Assembly: GCF_000272405.2 (NCBI RefSeq)
Contig: NZ_AJZM02000180.1
Location: 1 to 25,215 of the forward strand
Reading direction: 5' to 3'
Length of the DNA stretch: 25,215 nt
Source of the DNA: Vibrio tasmaniensis 1F-187
Lineage (GTDB): Bacteria; Pseudomonadota; Gammaproteobacteria; Enterobacterales; Vibrionaceae
This document shows, piece after piece, positions 1-8,130 of this stretch. The position numbers and the translations under genes are program-made. The notes below the pieces were generated by a model. The model did no database searches and was not told where the DNA came from. It worked only from the letters and a program-made list of their open reading frames with translations. The stretch's first letter is position 1. The number at the start of each line of letters is the position of its first letter.

Positions 1-349
1 TGAATTACGCAACAAAGCCCATTTGTAATTAAGATAAAAACAGAAAAATATCGAGATTAACTTAAAGAAATTTATTCTATAAATTAAAACAAAGCGGGTT
101 TTAATAACTCTCGCCCCTTCATACGTTTACGATAAATAATAAAATTGGATTTTATAAAAAATTTGATCAATAAGGATTTTTGTAAACTTTGAATTACATA
201 CTCTAAAAATAAATCTCCCTGATAAACTTGTCATAATTCCAAATGCTCTTCCAATCTTGATTCGCAACACATGGCATTCGTGTGTTGTATATAGACTTCC
301 TATAAAGCCGTTGGGAAGAAGGAGTTTATATTAAAATCAGGAACGAAAA
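1..349. other. AT-rich intergenic region upstream of the M4 protease
   Basis: No convincing coding frame is visible. It holds a candidate HapR/LuxR-type site at 152-173 and a 7-bp inverted repeat (CAACACA at 265-271, TGTGTTG at 281-287) that could be a small hairpin or a regulator site. The protease ATG at 350 is preceded by AGGAAC at a reasonable distance. Confidence 0.6.
152..173. promoter_or_regulatory. candidate HapR/LuxR/SmcR-type quorum-sensing regulator site
   Basis: This 22-bp stretch matches the LuxR/HapR palindromic consensus, as I recall it, at about 17 of 22 positions; the right half (ATCAATAA) is perfect and the left half begins TTAT. It lies about 180 bp upstream of the vibriolysin-like gene. 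Genes of this protease family are classic targets of HapR-type regulators in Vibrio. The match was made by eye and the region is AT-rich, so chance similarity is possible. Confidence 0.4.
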
Positions 350-2173
350 ATGAACCAACAACGTCAACTAAGCTGGAAAATAGCAGCTATTCTAGGTACC
401 TCTTTTGGCTTCAATGCACACGCTGCAGAAATGGTCAGAGTCGATAACGATACACTGCTACAACAAAGCCTCGTCGCTCAGTCGAAGAGTGTTGCTCCAC
501 TTGAATTAGGTTTTTCTGAAGTTAAACGGGTGGTATTACCCAATGGAAAAACGAAAGTCCGCTACCAACAAACTCACTTAGGTTTACCCGTCTTTGATAC
601 CTCCGTTGTCGCCACCCTTTCCAAGAACCAACCCACTCAGGTGTTCGGCTCCATGGCACAGGGGATCAGTGGTGACCTGTCCAGCATCGCGCCAAAACTG
701 AATCAAGAGCAAGCGATTGAAGCCGCACTGTCTGCTCACCGCACGTTTACCGTCGGCAAAAAGTCCATTGAAAATAAAAACGCGAAACTGATGGTGAGAT
801 TGGATGAGAACCAAGTCGCCCAAGTGGTGTATCTGGTCGATTTCTTTATCGCGTCTTCAATGCCAGAGCGCCCTTTCTACTTTATTGATGCCACGACTGG
901 CGATGTGCTCCAAAAATGGAATGGACTAAACCACGCTAAAGCATTAGGTACTGGCCCAGGTGGCAACCTCAAAACCACTCGATATGAATATGGTAGTGAC
1001 TTCCCTAGCTTTCCCATCGACAAAACAGGCACGACTTGTACGTTAGAAAATGATTCAGTTAAGACAGTCGATTTGAGGAACGGAACGTCTGGCAGCGCAG
1101 CCTACAGCTACAACTGTGTCGACGGAACTAACTACACCGATCATAAATACATCAACGGGGCTTACTCACCTCTCAACGATGCGCACTACTTTGGTAATGT
1201 CGTGTTCGATATGTACAAAGAATGGATGAATACGTCGCCTTTAACTTTCCAACTGACAATGCGCGTTCATTACGGTTCCGATTATGAAAACGCCTTTTGG
1301 AATGGCTCATCCATGACATTTGGAGATGGCAAAAACACCTTTTACCCATTGGTCGATATCAACGTGAGTGCTCACGAGGTTAGCCACGGATTCACCGAGC
1401 AAAACTCCGGCCTTGTGTACCAAAACATGTCGGGCGGTATCAATGAAGCCTTCTCCGATATTGCGGGCGAAGCGGCTGAATACTACTTACGTGGCAGTGT
1501 GGATTGGGTGGTCGGAAGCGATATATTCAAATCAGAAGGCGGCTTACGTTACTTCGATCAACCTTCAAAAGATGGTCGCTCGATCGATCACGCCTCTCAA
1601 TACTACGATGGTTTGAACGTTCACTTATCTAGCGGTGTTTACAACCGCGCCTTTTACCTTTTAGCGAACAAATCGGGTTGGAATGTACGTAAGGGCTTTG
1701 AAATATTCACAGTCGCAAACCAACTGTATTGGACGGCAAACAGTACCTTTGATGCCGGTGCGTGTGGCGTAGCGAAAGCCGCTGCAGACATGGGCTATGT
1801 GGTTGCCGATGTTGAAGATGCTTTTAATACCGTAGGCGTGAATGCGAGTTGTGGTTCAACGCCACCAACTGGCAATGTGCTGACGAAAGGCACACCAATT
1901 ACGAACCTAAGCGGGAACCAATCTTCAGAGAGCTTCTACACGTTCACTGTTGATTCTGCATCCAGCGTGACGGTTTCAATGTCTGGTGGTTCAGGTGATG
2001 CCGATCTTTATGTGAAATCGGGAAGCAAGCCAACAACATCAAGTTACGACTGTCGCCCTTACCGTGCTGGAAACAATGAGCAGTGTAGTGTGAGCGCTCA
2101 ACCGGGTGTGACCTATCATGTGTTACTGCGCGGATACTCGAACTACTCTGGCCTAACGTTACGTTTAGATTGA
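350..2173 (+). CDS. secreted M4 zinc metalloprotease (vibriolysin/HapA type)
   Basis: Secreted thermolysin-family protease that degrades extracellular proteins. Residues 1-26 form a signal peptide ending in AHA. An FTP/PepSY propeptide covers roughly residues 45-190 and the M4 catalytic domain roughly 200-505. Zinc site: HEVSH at 342-346, with E343 as the catalytic glutamate and third ligand E366 in NEAF, 24 residues after H342 as in thermolysin. H425, in the NVHLSSG segment, fits the transition-state histidine. The C-terminus (about 520-607) is a PPC domain, normally removed during maturation. At 607 aa it matches full-length Vibrio haemagglutinin/proteases and V. splendidus Vsm-type proteases; all key residues are present, so it should be active. 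It is a single-gene unit with its own terminator at 2232-2260. Confidence 0.95.
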   Translation: MNQQRQLSWKIAAILGTSFGFNAHAAEMVRVDNDTLLQQSLVAQSKSVAPLELGFSEVKRVVLPNGKTKVRYQQTHLGLPVFDTSVVATLSKNQPTQVFGSMAQGISGDLSSIAPKLNQEQAIEAALSAHRTFTVGKKSIENKNAKLMVRLDENQVAQVVYLVDFFIASSMPERPFYFIDATTGDVLQKWNGLNHAKALGTGPGGNLKTTRYEYGSDFPSFPIDKTGTTCTLENDSVKTVDLRNGTSGSAAYSYNCVDGTNYTDHKYINGAYSPLNDAHYFGNVVFDMYKEWMNTSPLTFQLTMRVHYGSDYENAFWNGSSMTFGDGKNTFYPLVDINVSAHEVSHGFTEQNSGLVYQNMSGGINEAFSDIAGEAAEYYLRGSVDWVVGSDIFKSEGGLRYFDQPSKDGRSIDHASQYYDGLNVHLSSGVYNRAFYLLANKSGWNVRKGFEIFTVANQLYWTANSTFDAGACGVAKAAADMGYVVADVEDAFNTVGVNASCGSTPPTGNVLTKGTPITNLSGNQSSESFYTFTVDSASSVTVSMSGGSGDADLYVKSGSKPTTSSYDCRPYRAGNNEQCSVSAQPGVTYHVLLRGYSNYSGLTLRLD

Positions 2174-2496
2174 GTTGGAGCGAGCCTCTCAAACAAGTTG
2201 TGAATCGAGAACTAGCGGTTAACCGCGAAATAAAAACCTACTCACTTTGAGTAGGTTTTTTATGACACACCGTAGTAGCTAATAATATTGAAAGTTATTT
2301 ACTGATACGTTTATTAATTTATAAATATCAAGGTTGCTTAGGTATTATTTTATAAAAACAGTTTAAATTGAGATCCTGTGCTGCACAACGAAACAAAAAT
2401 AACTGACTAACTTTTGAACACATTCACGTTACTGATAGGTTAATCCTTATAGGGCAAATGCTCTATTAATGATAAAAATTAAAATAAGGATTATTT
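2174..2496. other. intergenic region between the protease and the 403-aa secreted protein
   Basis: Contains the protease terminator and then about 230 bp of AT-rich sequence that presumably carries the promoter of the next gene. An AAGGA ribosome binding site precedes the ATG at 2497. I see no small gene here. Confidence 0.6.
2232..2260 (+). terminator. Rho-independent terminator of the M4 protease gene
   Basis: A 12-bp perfect stem (AAAAACCTACTC / GAGTAGGTTTTT) with a 5-nt loop ends in a T-run, about 60 bp after the protease stop codon. Confidence 0.9.
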
Positions 2497-3708
2497 ATGA
2501 GACCATCTTTTCCTATCAGTATGGTGCTTGCAACGACAGTGGTTGGCTTCCAGTCTTTTGCGCAAAATATTGAGACAACTGATTCATTAGGTATTGCAGA
2601 AAGTAGCGCTGCGCAAAAGCAATCTCTGGCGTTACAAATCAGCGAGCGTTATTCCGATCTTGAGCTTTCATTGAAGGCTCAGATCTCAGAAAAGAACTTA
2701 TCCGCGCCTGTAGATAAATTGAGCTCTACTCAGCCCTACTCTGCATTTTCAAGCCGGATGCAGAAAGCGGATCTTGGTTATCGCAAGATGAAAGGGATCA
2801 ACGACTTCAGCGACTCTGTGTTAGAGGTTCGCATGGCTGATGAAGCGATGATCGAAGCTTGGAAGAATGGTGAAAACCCGCTGTTTGCTTTCGAACCATC
2901 AGGCGATGATTCAAACTGGCAATACATCGAAGCCTATGATGTGTATGGGCAGGTTCACGAACTAGACGTGTACCAAATGCCAGACGTCCCAGTGTTTGTG
3001 GTTGATAGTAACGGTGCTGAAGAGCTCAAAGCAGGCCTAATGGCGATGCAGGCAGAGATGCAAAAGCTGGGTACTATAACGCAAATCAATGCCGTTAGCG
3101 ATACCAATGCCGACGAGAGTAAACCTCAAAAATCGTCTTTGATGAACAGGGCTCGTCGCTCGATGGCCTTGTCGGAACCTGAGCCGTTGAATACCACACA
3201 ATTAACCAAAATCCGTTTAGCCGTCGACCAAGAACCTTGGATCTCTGGTAAAGCGGAAATCTACGCTATCGTGACGGGTGTCGATTCAAGTCGTTTAGAG
3301 CCCCAGATCGACCTCGTTGAGATGCCTTATCTGGACTACGACAAACAGACGTACTACCCGAACCAGACCGTCATCTTCTGGCCTCGCTACCGTTGGGGCG
3401 CTGCAGACATGATCTTAATGGAACACGATGATGGCACAGACTACAAAGCGCTAGCAAAACTCTTAGTTCAAGCCGCAGAAGAGATACTGAAGATGATTCC
3501 TGATCCAGAAGTTCAAGGTTATGCGATCATCCCTCAGATCACAGGCAAGATTATCGATGTGATTCCTGATGGCGTATTAGTCAATGATGACGACTTCGTG
3601 GACGTGTACTACACCTTAATGCAGAACACACCTTATGTAGACCGTCCGGGCGCAGGCGGAAATGCTGTCGCATCGTTTGCACCAGTCACCATTTCACCAA
3701 CAGAGTAA
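2497..3708 (+). CDS. secreted protein of unknown function (possibly DUF3103 family)
   Basis: 403 aa with a signal peptide (about residues 1-22, cleavage after SFA), so it is exported. The rest has no membrane segment. A charged, probably flexible linker near residues 205-235 (N-A-D-E-S-K-P run, then an arginine-rich stretch) separates two parts. The C-terminal part is rich in aromatic and acidic residues (PEPLNTTQLTKIRL, QEPWISGKAEIYAIVTGV, and a WPRYRWGA-EHDDGTDY segment). That pattern reminds me of the Vibrio DUF3103 proteins, a recollection I could not test. AAGGA lies 6 nt before the ATG. It is monocistronic, with a terminator at 3723-3751. No catalytic motif is recognised. Confidence 0.8.
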   Translation: MRPSFPISMVLATTVVGFQSFAQNIETTDSLGIAESSAAQKQSLALQISERYSDLELSLKAQISEKNLSAPVDKLSSTQPYSAFSSRMQKADLGYRKMKGINDFSDSVLEVRMADEAMIEAWKNGENPLFAFEPSGDDSNWQYIEAYDVYGQVHELDVYQMPDVPVFVVDSNGAEELKAGLMAMQAEMQKLGTITQINAVSDTNADESKPQKSSLMNRARRSMALSEPEPLNTTQLTKIRLAVDQEPWISGKAEIYAIVTGVDSSRLEPQIDLVEMPYLDYDKQTYYPNQTVIFWPRYRWGAADMILMEHDDGTDYKALAKLLVQAAEEILKMIPDPEVQGYAIIPQITGKIIDVIPDGVLVNDDDFVDVYYTLMQNTPYVDRPGAGGNAVASFAPVTISPTE

Positions 3709-3722
3709 GTCGTTTCTTATTT

Positions 3723-3751
3723 AGTTAGGGCTTAATCGCTAGGCCCTAACT
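3723..3751. terminator. probable bidirectional terminator between convergent genes
   Basis: A 9-bp stem (AGTTAGGGC / GCCCTAACT) with an 11-nt loop lies between the convergent 403-aa and Dabb genes. The tracts on either side are only moderately T-rich, so termination strength is uncertain. Confidence 0.6.
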
Positions 3752-3800
3752 CTTCATTATCGAAGGTAAGTCAAACACAAAAAATCTACTCAGAACCTAA

Positions 3801-4118
3801 TTACAAGGAGTAATCAAACACAATGATGTCTTCTAAAAGCGGACGAAACACATCTTTCAGCGCATCATGCTCAGGGTGCGGAAGGTAATTCTGGCGGCCT
3901 TCTTCATCGGCGAACGTCATTAACACCGAGTGGGTATAACCTTGATTCTTGTTTTCAGGGCTGTCATTTAATCCCCATTCTACTGAAGTGACCCCTTCAA
4001 CCTTGTTTGGCATCGCTTCAAACAGCATCTTTAGTTTTTGAACCTCTGAAGCTTCAGCGTTTTCTTTAAGCTTAATCAGTAGAATATGACGAATCATTCC
4101 CGTTTCTTTTTGAGTCAT
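3801..4118 (-). CDS. Dabb-family (stress-responsive alpha/beta barrel) protein
   Basis: Small cytosolic protein of 105 aa. The core, from MIRHILLIKLK through VEWGLN, YTHSVLMTF and YLPHPEHDAL, is the ferredoxin-like dimeric alpha/beta barrel (Dabb, PF07876) pattern, including the conserved H in the first strand and the HPEH motif. Family members form dimers; their substrates are mostly unknown, though some act on polyketide or aromatic intermediates. The start at 4118 is kept because AAGGA lies 6 nt upstream; a start at the internal Met (4097) would fit the usual domain boundary but has a weaker ribosome binding site. It is convergent with the 403-aa gene, and no partner gene suggests a pathway. 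Confidence 0.85.
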   Translation of the reverse strand: MTQKETGMIRHILLIKLKENAEASEVQKLKMLFEAMPNKVEGVTSVEWGLNDSPENKNQGYTHSVLMTFADEEGRQNYLPHPEHDALKDVFRPLLEDIIVFDYSL

Positions 4119-4275
4119 TCCTTGTCCTTTCGAGTCGTTCGCTTACTGGTTTGTAATGCTTAACCAACACCCAATAGCGATCTAAAGTTAGAGAACAACA
4201 AAATGCCACACGTTACACAACATGCCAAGGCTAGATCGCTAGAGTTTATAAAATACTCCACAACCCAATAACGAA

Positions 4276-4303
4276 AAATGCTGCACCCGAGGGCGCAGCA
4301 TTT
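4276..4303 (-). terminator. terminator of the small exported protein gene
   Basis: A 9-bp stem (AAATGCTGC / GCAGCATTT) with a GC-rich loop is followed on the minus strand by a T-run, 30 bp after the stop codon of the 79-aa gene. Confidence 0.8.
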
Positions 4304-4333
4304 CTCATGACAATGGTAAGCACATCTTTAACG

Positions 4334-4573
4334 TTAGTCACGACGACCTGTAAGCTGGATCGTTTGGTCTTGATCAACGTTCTTTTGGAATTGGACTCCG
4401 CCGTTAGACGCTTCATTTCTTCCTTCAAGTGTTAAGTCAGATTCAACACGCTCAGCCTTTACTTGATTAGCTTCGCTCGTTGCCATGTCGATAGTACCGG
4501 TATAAGTTCCGTCAGCAGCGAAAGCTGTGTTCATTGAAAGAGCCATCAAGCCTAGTGCGATTAACTTGTTCAT
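4334..4573 (-). CDS. small exported protein of unknown function
   Basis: 79 aa, with a clear signal peptide MNKLIALGLMALSMNTAFA, so a mature periplasmic or secreted peptide of about 60 residues beginning ADGTYTGTI. The mature part is hydrophilic with alternating polar residues, suggesting beta strands; it has no cysteine, so no lipidation or disulfide. GAGGTGATGT directly before the ATG is a good ribosome binding site, and a terminator follows. The signal sequence, ribosome binding site and terminator together make this a real gene despite its size. No family was recognised. Confidence 0.8.
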   Translation of the reverse strand: MNKLIALGLMALSMNTAFAADGTYTGTIDMATSEANQVKAERVESDLTLEGRNEASNGGVQFQKNVDQDQTIQLTGRRD

Positions 4574-4829
4574 ACATCACCTCATATTATTTTTAATTAT
4601 TTGCTCGTTTGATATCAGTGTTTCTTCGTTGGGGTAACTTTAGCGCTTGAGTGATAGTGACTCGAGGAAAAGCAAGATTTACCAAATGGAAAATCAAGGG
4701 ATTAGCGAAGTTCTGACGCGGTGCTGTCTTATGGGATTTTTATTGGCACTATGATATTAGAGTCACATAATCTCAGTACGCCTGCCGCGCCGAGATTACT
4801 GCCTATAAAAGGATTCATTTGGAGAGCCT

Positions 4830-5714
4830 GTGGACATCAATCTAGACATTCAAAATATCCTCGTAATCAAGCGTATGTATGAACTTCGCAATGTTGGATT
4901 GGTTGCCGAGTCGCTAGGCAAAACCTCCGGTGCGATCAGCAAGAACCTTTCGAAGTTAAAGTTACAGCTCGATGATCCACTGTTCATTCAAACCAAACAC
5001 GGGTTTGAACCCACGACTTTTGTTGAAACCAACATCGAAAATTTTGAGCAGATCTTGAGCAGCGTTGAAGCCATTAAACACCAAGTATTTTCGCCAGCAA
5101 CTTACCAAGGTGATATCAAAATCTACGCAAATACCCTGTTCTGGGAGCGCTTTGGCTCGAAGCTCTACTTTGCTCTGAGTAAAGAAGCCCCGCATGCTCA
5201 CTACTCATTCGTTCGGTGGGGAAGCAATGTGAGGAACAGGCTCATCGACGGCGAAGAATCCATAGCGGTTCATTACTTTGATGAAACCTTGCCACAGTCA
5301 ATTTCTCAAATGGAATTCGGCAAAGGAAAAGTGGTGTTCTTCGTGAGAGAGGATCATCCAGCGAAAGACTTTGAGTCGCTCGCCAACTACCCAATCATTC
5401 TATTTAAAACCCCGGGATGGAATGACAATAAATACCCGATCCTTGATCGCCTTAGGAATATCGGTTTTCACGTCAACCCAAGAGTGGAAGTCGACCACCC
5501 TGCGATGATTCACGATGTTGTGTTCAAATCCGACTATTTTGGTATCACCCTCAATGGCAGCGTACCAGAAGGCTGTCGTAGTATTGATTTACCCGAAAAA
5601 CTGACGATCGATGTGGGTTATGTGATGAGCTGCCGTCGTTCACAGAAAGACGCGCCTTTGAATCAGTGGCTATTCCAAATGTTGAAATCCACCCTAAAAA
5701 ACAAACAAGCGTAG
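4830..5714 (+). CDS. LysR-family transcriptional regulator
   Basis: 294 aa. The N-terminal winged helix-turn-helix occupies roughly residues 8-65 (VIKRMYELRNVGLVAESLGKT, then SGAISKNLSKLKLQLDDPLF, typical of LysR). The rest is a substrate-binding-like effector domain (about 90-290). The start is GTG, with GGAG 5 nt upstream. The gene is convergent with tnaA and shares a terminator with it, so co-transcription is excluded. Control of a nearby gene, such as tryptophanase or the small exported protein divergent from it, is possible but unproven. The effector is unknown. Confidence 0.9.
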   Translation: MDINLDIQNILVIKRMYELRNVGLVAESLGKTSGAISKNLSKLKLQLDDPLFIQTKHGFEPTTFVETNIENFEQILSSVEAIKHQVFSPATYQGDIKIYANTLFWERFGSKLYFALSKEAPHAHYSFVRWGSNVRNRLIDGEESIAVHYFDETLPQSISQMEFGKGKVVFFVREDHPAKDFESLANYPIILFKTPGWNDNKYPILDRLRNIGFHVNPRVEVDHPAMIHDVVFKSDYFGITLNGSVPEGCRSIDLPEKLTIDVGYVMSCRRSQKDAPLNQWLFQMLKSTLKNKQA

Positions 5715-5726
5715 TTCAGCATTTAA

Positions 5727-5750
5727 CTGCTTAGCTGCTTAGCTGCTTAA
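5727..5750. repeat. 8-bp tandem repeat, three copies
   Basis: CTGCTTAG is repeated at 5727, 5735 and 5743 (the last copy ends in AA), just after the LysR stop codon. Probably neutral slippage sequence. Confidence 0.7.
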
Positions 5751-5780
5751 CGACATAACTCCCCAATCATCCAAAAAAGA

Positions 5781-5802
5781 AAAGGCTCCCGAGGGAGCCT
5801 TT
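5781..5802. terminator. bidirectional terminator between the LysR gene and tnaA
   Basis: A 10-bp perfect stem (AAAGGCTCCC / GGGAGCCTTT) with a 2-nt GA spacer lies between convergent genes. An A-rich left flank serves the minus strand; the right flank is TTGATT. Confidence 0.85.
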
Positions 5803-5840
5803 GATTAGGGTTCTAGTGACTATTCGCTTATGTTTTTATT

Positions 5841-7313
5841 TTAAAATGCTTCTTCGAGCGTTTGTTCGTTCTTTTTTTCTGTTTGTTTCTCGCTGGTTTC
5901 AACCTCTTTCAAGCGCGCAGTGAAATGTCTTAACACCGGCGGCTCGTAGGTAAAGTCGAGCCCTTTCACTTGTCCTGCATTCTCTTTCACTTTTTCAAAT
6001 GCTTCGATGATGAAGTCCATGTGGGTTTGTGTGTAGGTCGCGCGAGGAATGGTAAGGCGCAATAACTCTGCAGGGCATGGGTGTTGTTCACCGGTTGCTG
6101 GGTCGCGACCTTGCAGCAATGAGCCAATCTCAACCGCTCTGATACCCGCGACTTTGTACAACTCGCACGCCAAAGCATGTGCTGGGAACTGACCTGCTGG
6201 AATGTGTGGAAGTAGTTTACCCGCATCCACAAACGCAGCGTGACCGCCTGCTTGCTGGCACACGATGCCCATCGCTTCTAAGCCATCAACTAAGTATTGA
6301 ACCTGACCAATACGGTACTCTAACCAATCTTGGCGCATGCCGTCATAAAGGCCAACCGCAAGACGCTCCATTGCGCCGCCTTCTAACCCACCATAGGTTG
6401 GGAAGCCTTCTTGCACCACACACAAAGTTCGACACTCTGTGTACACATCCATGAAAGAGTCGTCTTTAAAGCACAACAAGCCGCCCATTTGTACCATGGC
6501 ATCTTTCTTGGCAGACATGGCTAAGCCATCCGCGTATTTGTAAGACTCACTAGTGATCTGTTCGATTGTCCAATCTTGATAACCCGCTTCTCGTTGTTGA
6601 ATGAAGTAGGCATTTTCAGCGTAACGTGCCGAGTCCATGATCACAGGAATATCGTACTTCTGAGCAATTTCATAAACGGCTTTTAGATTGGCGATAGACA
6701 CTGGCTGCCCACCAGCAGAGTTACAAGTAATGGTACTCACAATGTAAGGAACATTAGCAGCCCCCGCTTCTAAAATAGCTTCTTCCAGTTTCACCACATC
6801 GAAGTTGCCTTTGAAGTCCGCATTCACTGAGGTATCGAACGCTTCTTTGGTATAAACGTTCTTCGCCACACAGCAATTCACTTGGGTGTGACCTTGTGTT
6901 GTATCGAAGAAGTAGTTCGACAGAGCAACCATTTTGCTGCGATCGAGACCTTTCTCCATTTCACGCTTCTTGATAAGAACAGGAATGTAGATCTGCTCTG
7001 CGCCGCGCCCTTGGTGCGTTGGAATCGTCAACTCGTAACCGAAGATATCTTTCACCGCATTCGACAATGCATAGTAACTGCGACTACCACTGTAAGCTTC
7101 ATCCCCCATTAACATCGCGGCTTGCATGCGCTGAGTAATAGATCCTGTTCCGCTGTCTGTCAGTAAGTCGATAAACACATCATCACTATCAAGTAAGAAT
7201 GGGTTCATCCCCGCATCGACAATGGCTTGTTCACGATAGGCACGAGTTGTTCTTTTTACTGGCTCTACAACACGAATACGAAACGGTTCTGGTAGATGTT
7301 TGAAGTTTTCCAT
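5841..7313 (-). CDS. tnaA: tryptophanase (tryptophan indole-lyase)
   Basis: PLP enzyme that splits L-tryptophan into indole, pyruvate and ammonia; indole is a signal in Vibrio. The protein is nearly co-linear with E. coli TnaA from [15 protein letters not shown] to the C-terminus. The PLP lysine is in SAKKDAMV near residue 270. The start at 7313 is chosen because E. coli TnaA begins at the same residue and AAAGG lies 7 nt upstream; an in-frame GTG at 7370 would add 19 unconserved residues. This gives 490 aa, about 19 more than E. coli, as a charged C-terminal tail ([12 protein letters not shown]). No tryptophan permease gene (tnaB) follows; the downstream neighbour is a convergent LysR gene. 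Regulation is probably by the TnaC-like leader at 7618-7716 and a CRP-dependent promoter. Confidence 0.97.
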   Translation of the reverse strand: MENFKHLPEPFRIRVVEPVKRTTRAYREQAIVDAGMNPFLLDSDDVFIDLLTDSGTGSITQRMQAAMLMGDEAYSGSRSYYALSNAVKDIFGYELTIPTHQGRGAEQIYIPVLIKKREMEKGLDRSKMVALSNYFFDTTQGHTQVNCCVAKNVYTKEAFDTSVNADFKGNFDVVKLEEAILEAGAANVPYIVSTITCNSAGGQPVSIANLKAVYEIAQKYDIPVIMDSARYAENAYFIQQREAGYQDWTIEQITSESYKYADGLAMSAKKDAMVQMGGLLCFKDDSFMDVYTECRTLCVVQEGFPTYGGLEGGAMERLAVGLYDGMRQDWLEYRIGQVQYLVDGLEAMGIVCQQAGGHAAFVDAGKLLPHIPAGQFPAHALACELYKVAGIRAVEIGSLLQGRDPATGEQHPCPAELLRLTIPRATYTQTHMDFIIEAFEKVKENAGQVKGLDFTYEPPVLRHFTARLKEVETSEKQTEKKNEQTLEEAF

Positions 7314-7617
7314 AATAATACCTTTCAATACATTCCGATCAGGTCGAAATCTATTTTCTTTAGATGTCACGAATCCTCACCATTAAATTATTAGTTCCGT
7401 ATAAAGACACACGGAAAATTAACAGTGAAAATAAACAAGTTAAATAATGATTTATTAATCAAACCTAAACAGAGGCTGAGATAATTAGCGAGAACGACAA
7501 AAAACGAATATTCTGCACGAAATAATAAGTGCGATATTCATGCGTTCAAAGGTTATCAAAGCTGCTGATAGGTAAACAAAGCATGCTGCTTTGCTGGCGC
7601 GTGACGCCTAGAGGGTA
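7314..7617 (-). other. leader region between tnaC-like peptide and tnaA
   Basis: About 300 nt, somewhat longer than the E. coli tnaC-tnaA spacer. In a TnaC system this is where Rho loads and transcription pauses. I see no strong intrinsic terminator and no other convincing reading frame. Confidence 0.5.
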
Positions 7618-7716
7618 CTACTCTGAAGAAAGGCGGAACGAGAGCTGGTGATCTAAGGTATACCAAGCTAACAAGGTTAGCCATGTTGTTGATTGCCATT
7701 TCAGATACATGTTCAC
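7618..7716 (-). CDS. tnaC: TnaC-like tryptophan-sensing leader peptide
   Basis: A 32-codon frame about 300 nt upstream of tnaA on the same strand, ending in TAG. It starts at GTG (7716) with AGGGA 6 nt upstream; an in-frame ATG is at 7710. The C-terminal part, AWYTLDHQLSFR, follows the TnaC pattern around the essential tryptophan and aspartate: W18 and D22 are spaced exactly as W12 and D16 in E. coli TnaC (KWFNIDNK). In E. coli, tryptophan stalls the ribosome at the end of TnaC and blocks Rho, so tnaA is transcribed. The final proline of E. coli TnaC is not matched: S30 occupies its place and two residues follow. The role rests on position and motif; divergence from the classic peptide is notable. 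Confidence 0.6.
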   Translation of the reverse strand: MNMYLKWQSTTWLTLLAWYTLDHQLSFRLSSE

Positions 7717-7756
7717 AATATATCCCTACGTTGAAATCAAGATGAACCGAAAATTA

Positions 7757-7820
7757 AATATAGTGCAATTGTTTTATAAATACAGCTTAGAAAAGTATAA
7801 ATGTGATCAAAATTTGGAAT
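7757..7820 (-). promoter_or_regulatory. candidate CRP-dependent promoter of the tna operon
   Basis: A perfect CRP left half-site (AAATGTGATC, 7799-7808) has a degenerate right half up to 7820. A minus-strand -10-like TATATT lies at 7762-7757, with only a weak -35. The site centre is about 60 bp from the inferred start near 7750, the class I position used in the E. coli tna promoter. The spacing supports the call; the poor right half weakens it. Confidence 0.45.
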
Positions 7821-8078
7821 GGTAATTAAATACGACAGCATGTTATATAAACTGTGAATCACAGCCGTTTATATACTATTAAACTAGTTCAGCGAGTTAC
7901 TTAATAATATCGAATATCTTTTAAACTCAATACTTATCTAATAAGGGGCGAAGATGGCTGTTTTCTAAAAAGCTGTCTTCTAGAAATCTATCTTCTAGAG
8001 AGCTCTCGAGCTAAAAAGCTAAGCACTAAAGCCCCAGCCTTAACAAAAAAAGATAAGCTCTCACGCTCTAAAAACTCA
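7821..8078. other. intergenic sequence between the tna promoter and the GTPase operon end
   Basis: AT-rich. Around 7960-8030 it contains short repeated elements (TCTTCTAGA appears twice, with AAAAAGCT-like pieces). No gene is seen. Confidence 0.45.
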
Positions 8079-8107
8079 GTTCTGATGAGTCTCAGCCTCA
8101 TCAGAAC
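8079..8107 (-). terminator. terminator of the GTPase operon
   Basis: An 11-bp perfect stem (GTTCTGATGAG / CTCATCAGAAC) with a 7-nt loop, followed on the minus strand by TGAGTTTTTAG, about 25 bp after the stop codon of the 566-aa GTPase. Confidence 0.85.
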
Positions 8108-8130
8108 CGTTTTGCAGCCGCAGTCGTGGA

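Noticed and set aside
4246..4428. Minus-strand 60-codon frame overlapping the small exported protein gene
   Set aside because: It lies partly across the terminator and overlaps the signal-peptide gene in another frame; no ribosome binding site or protein features.
7314..7370. N-terminal extension of tryptophanase from a GTG at 7370
   Set aside because: The extra 19 residues are not found in E. coli TnaA, and the ATG at 7313 has a good ribosome binding site at the expected start.
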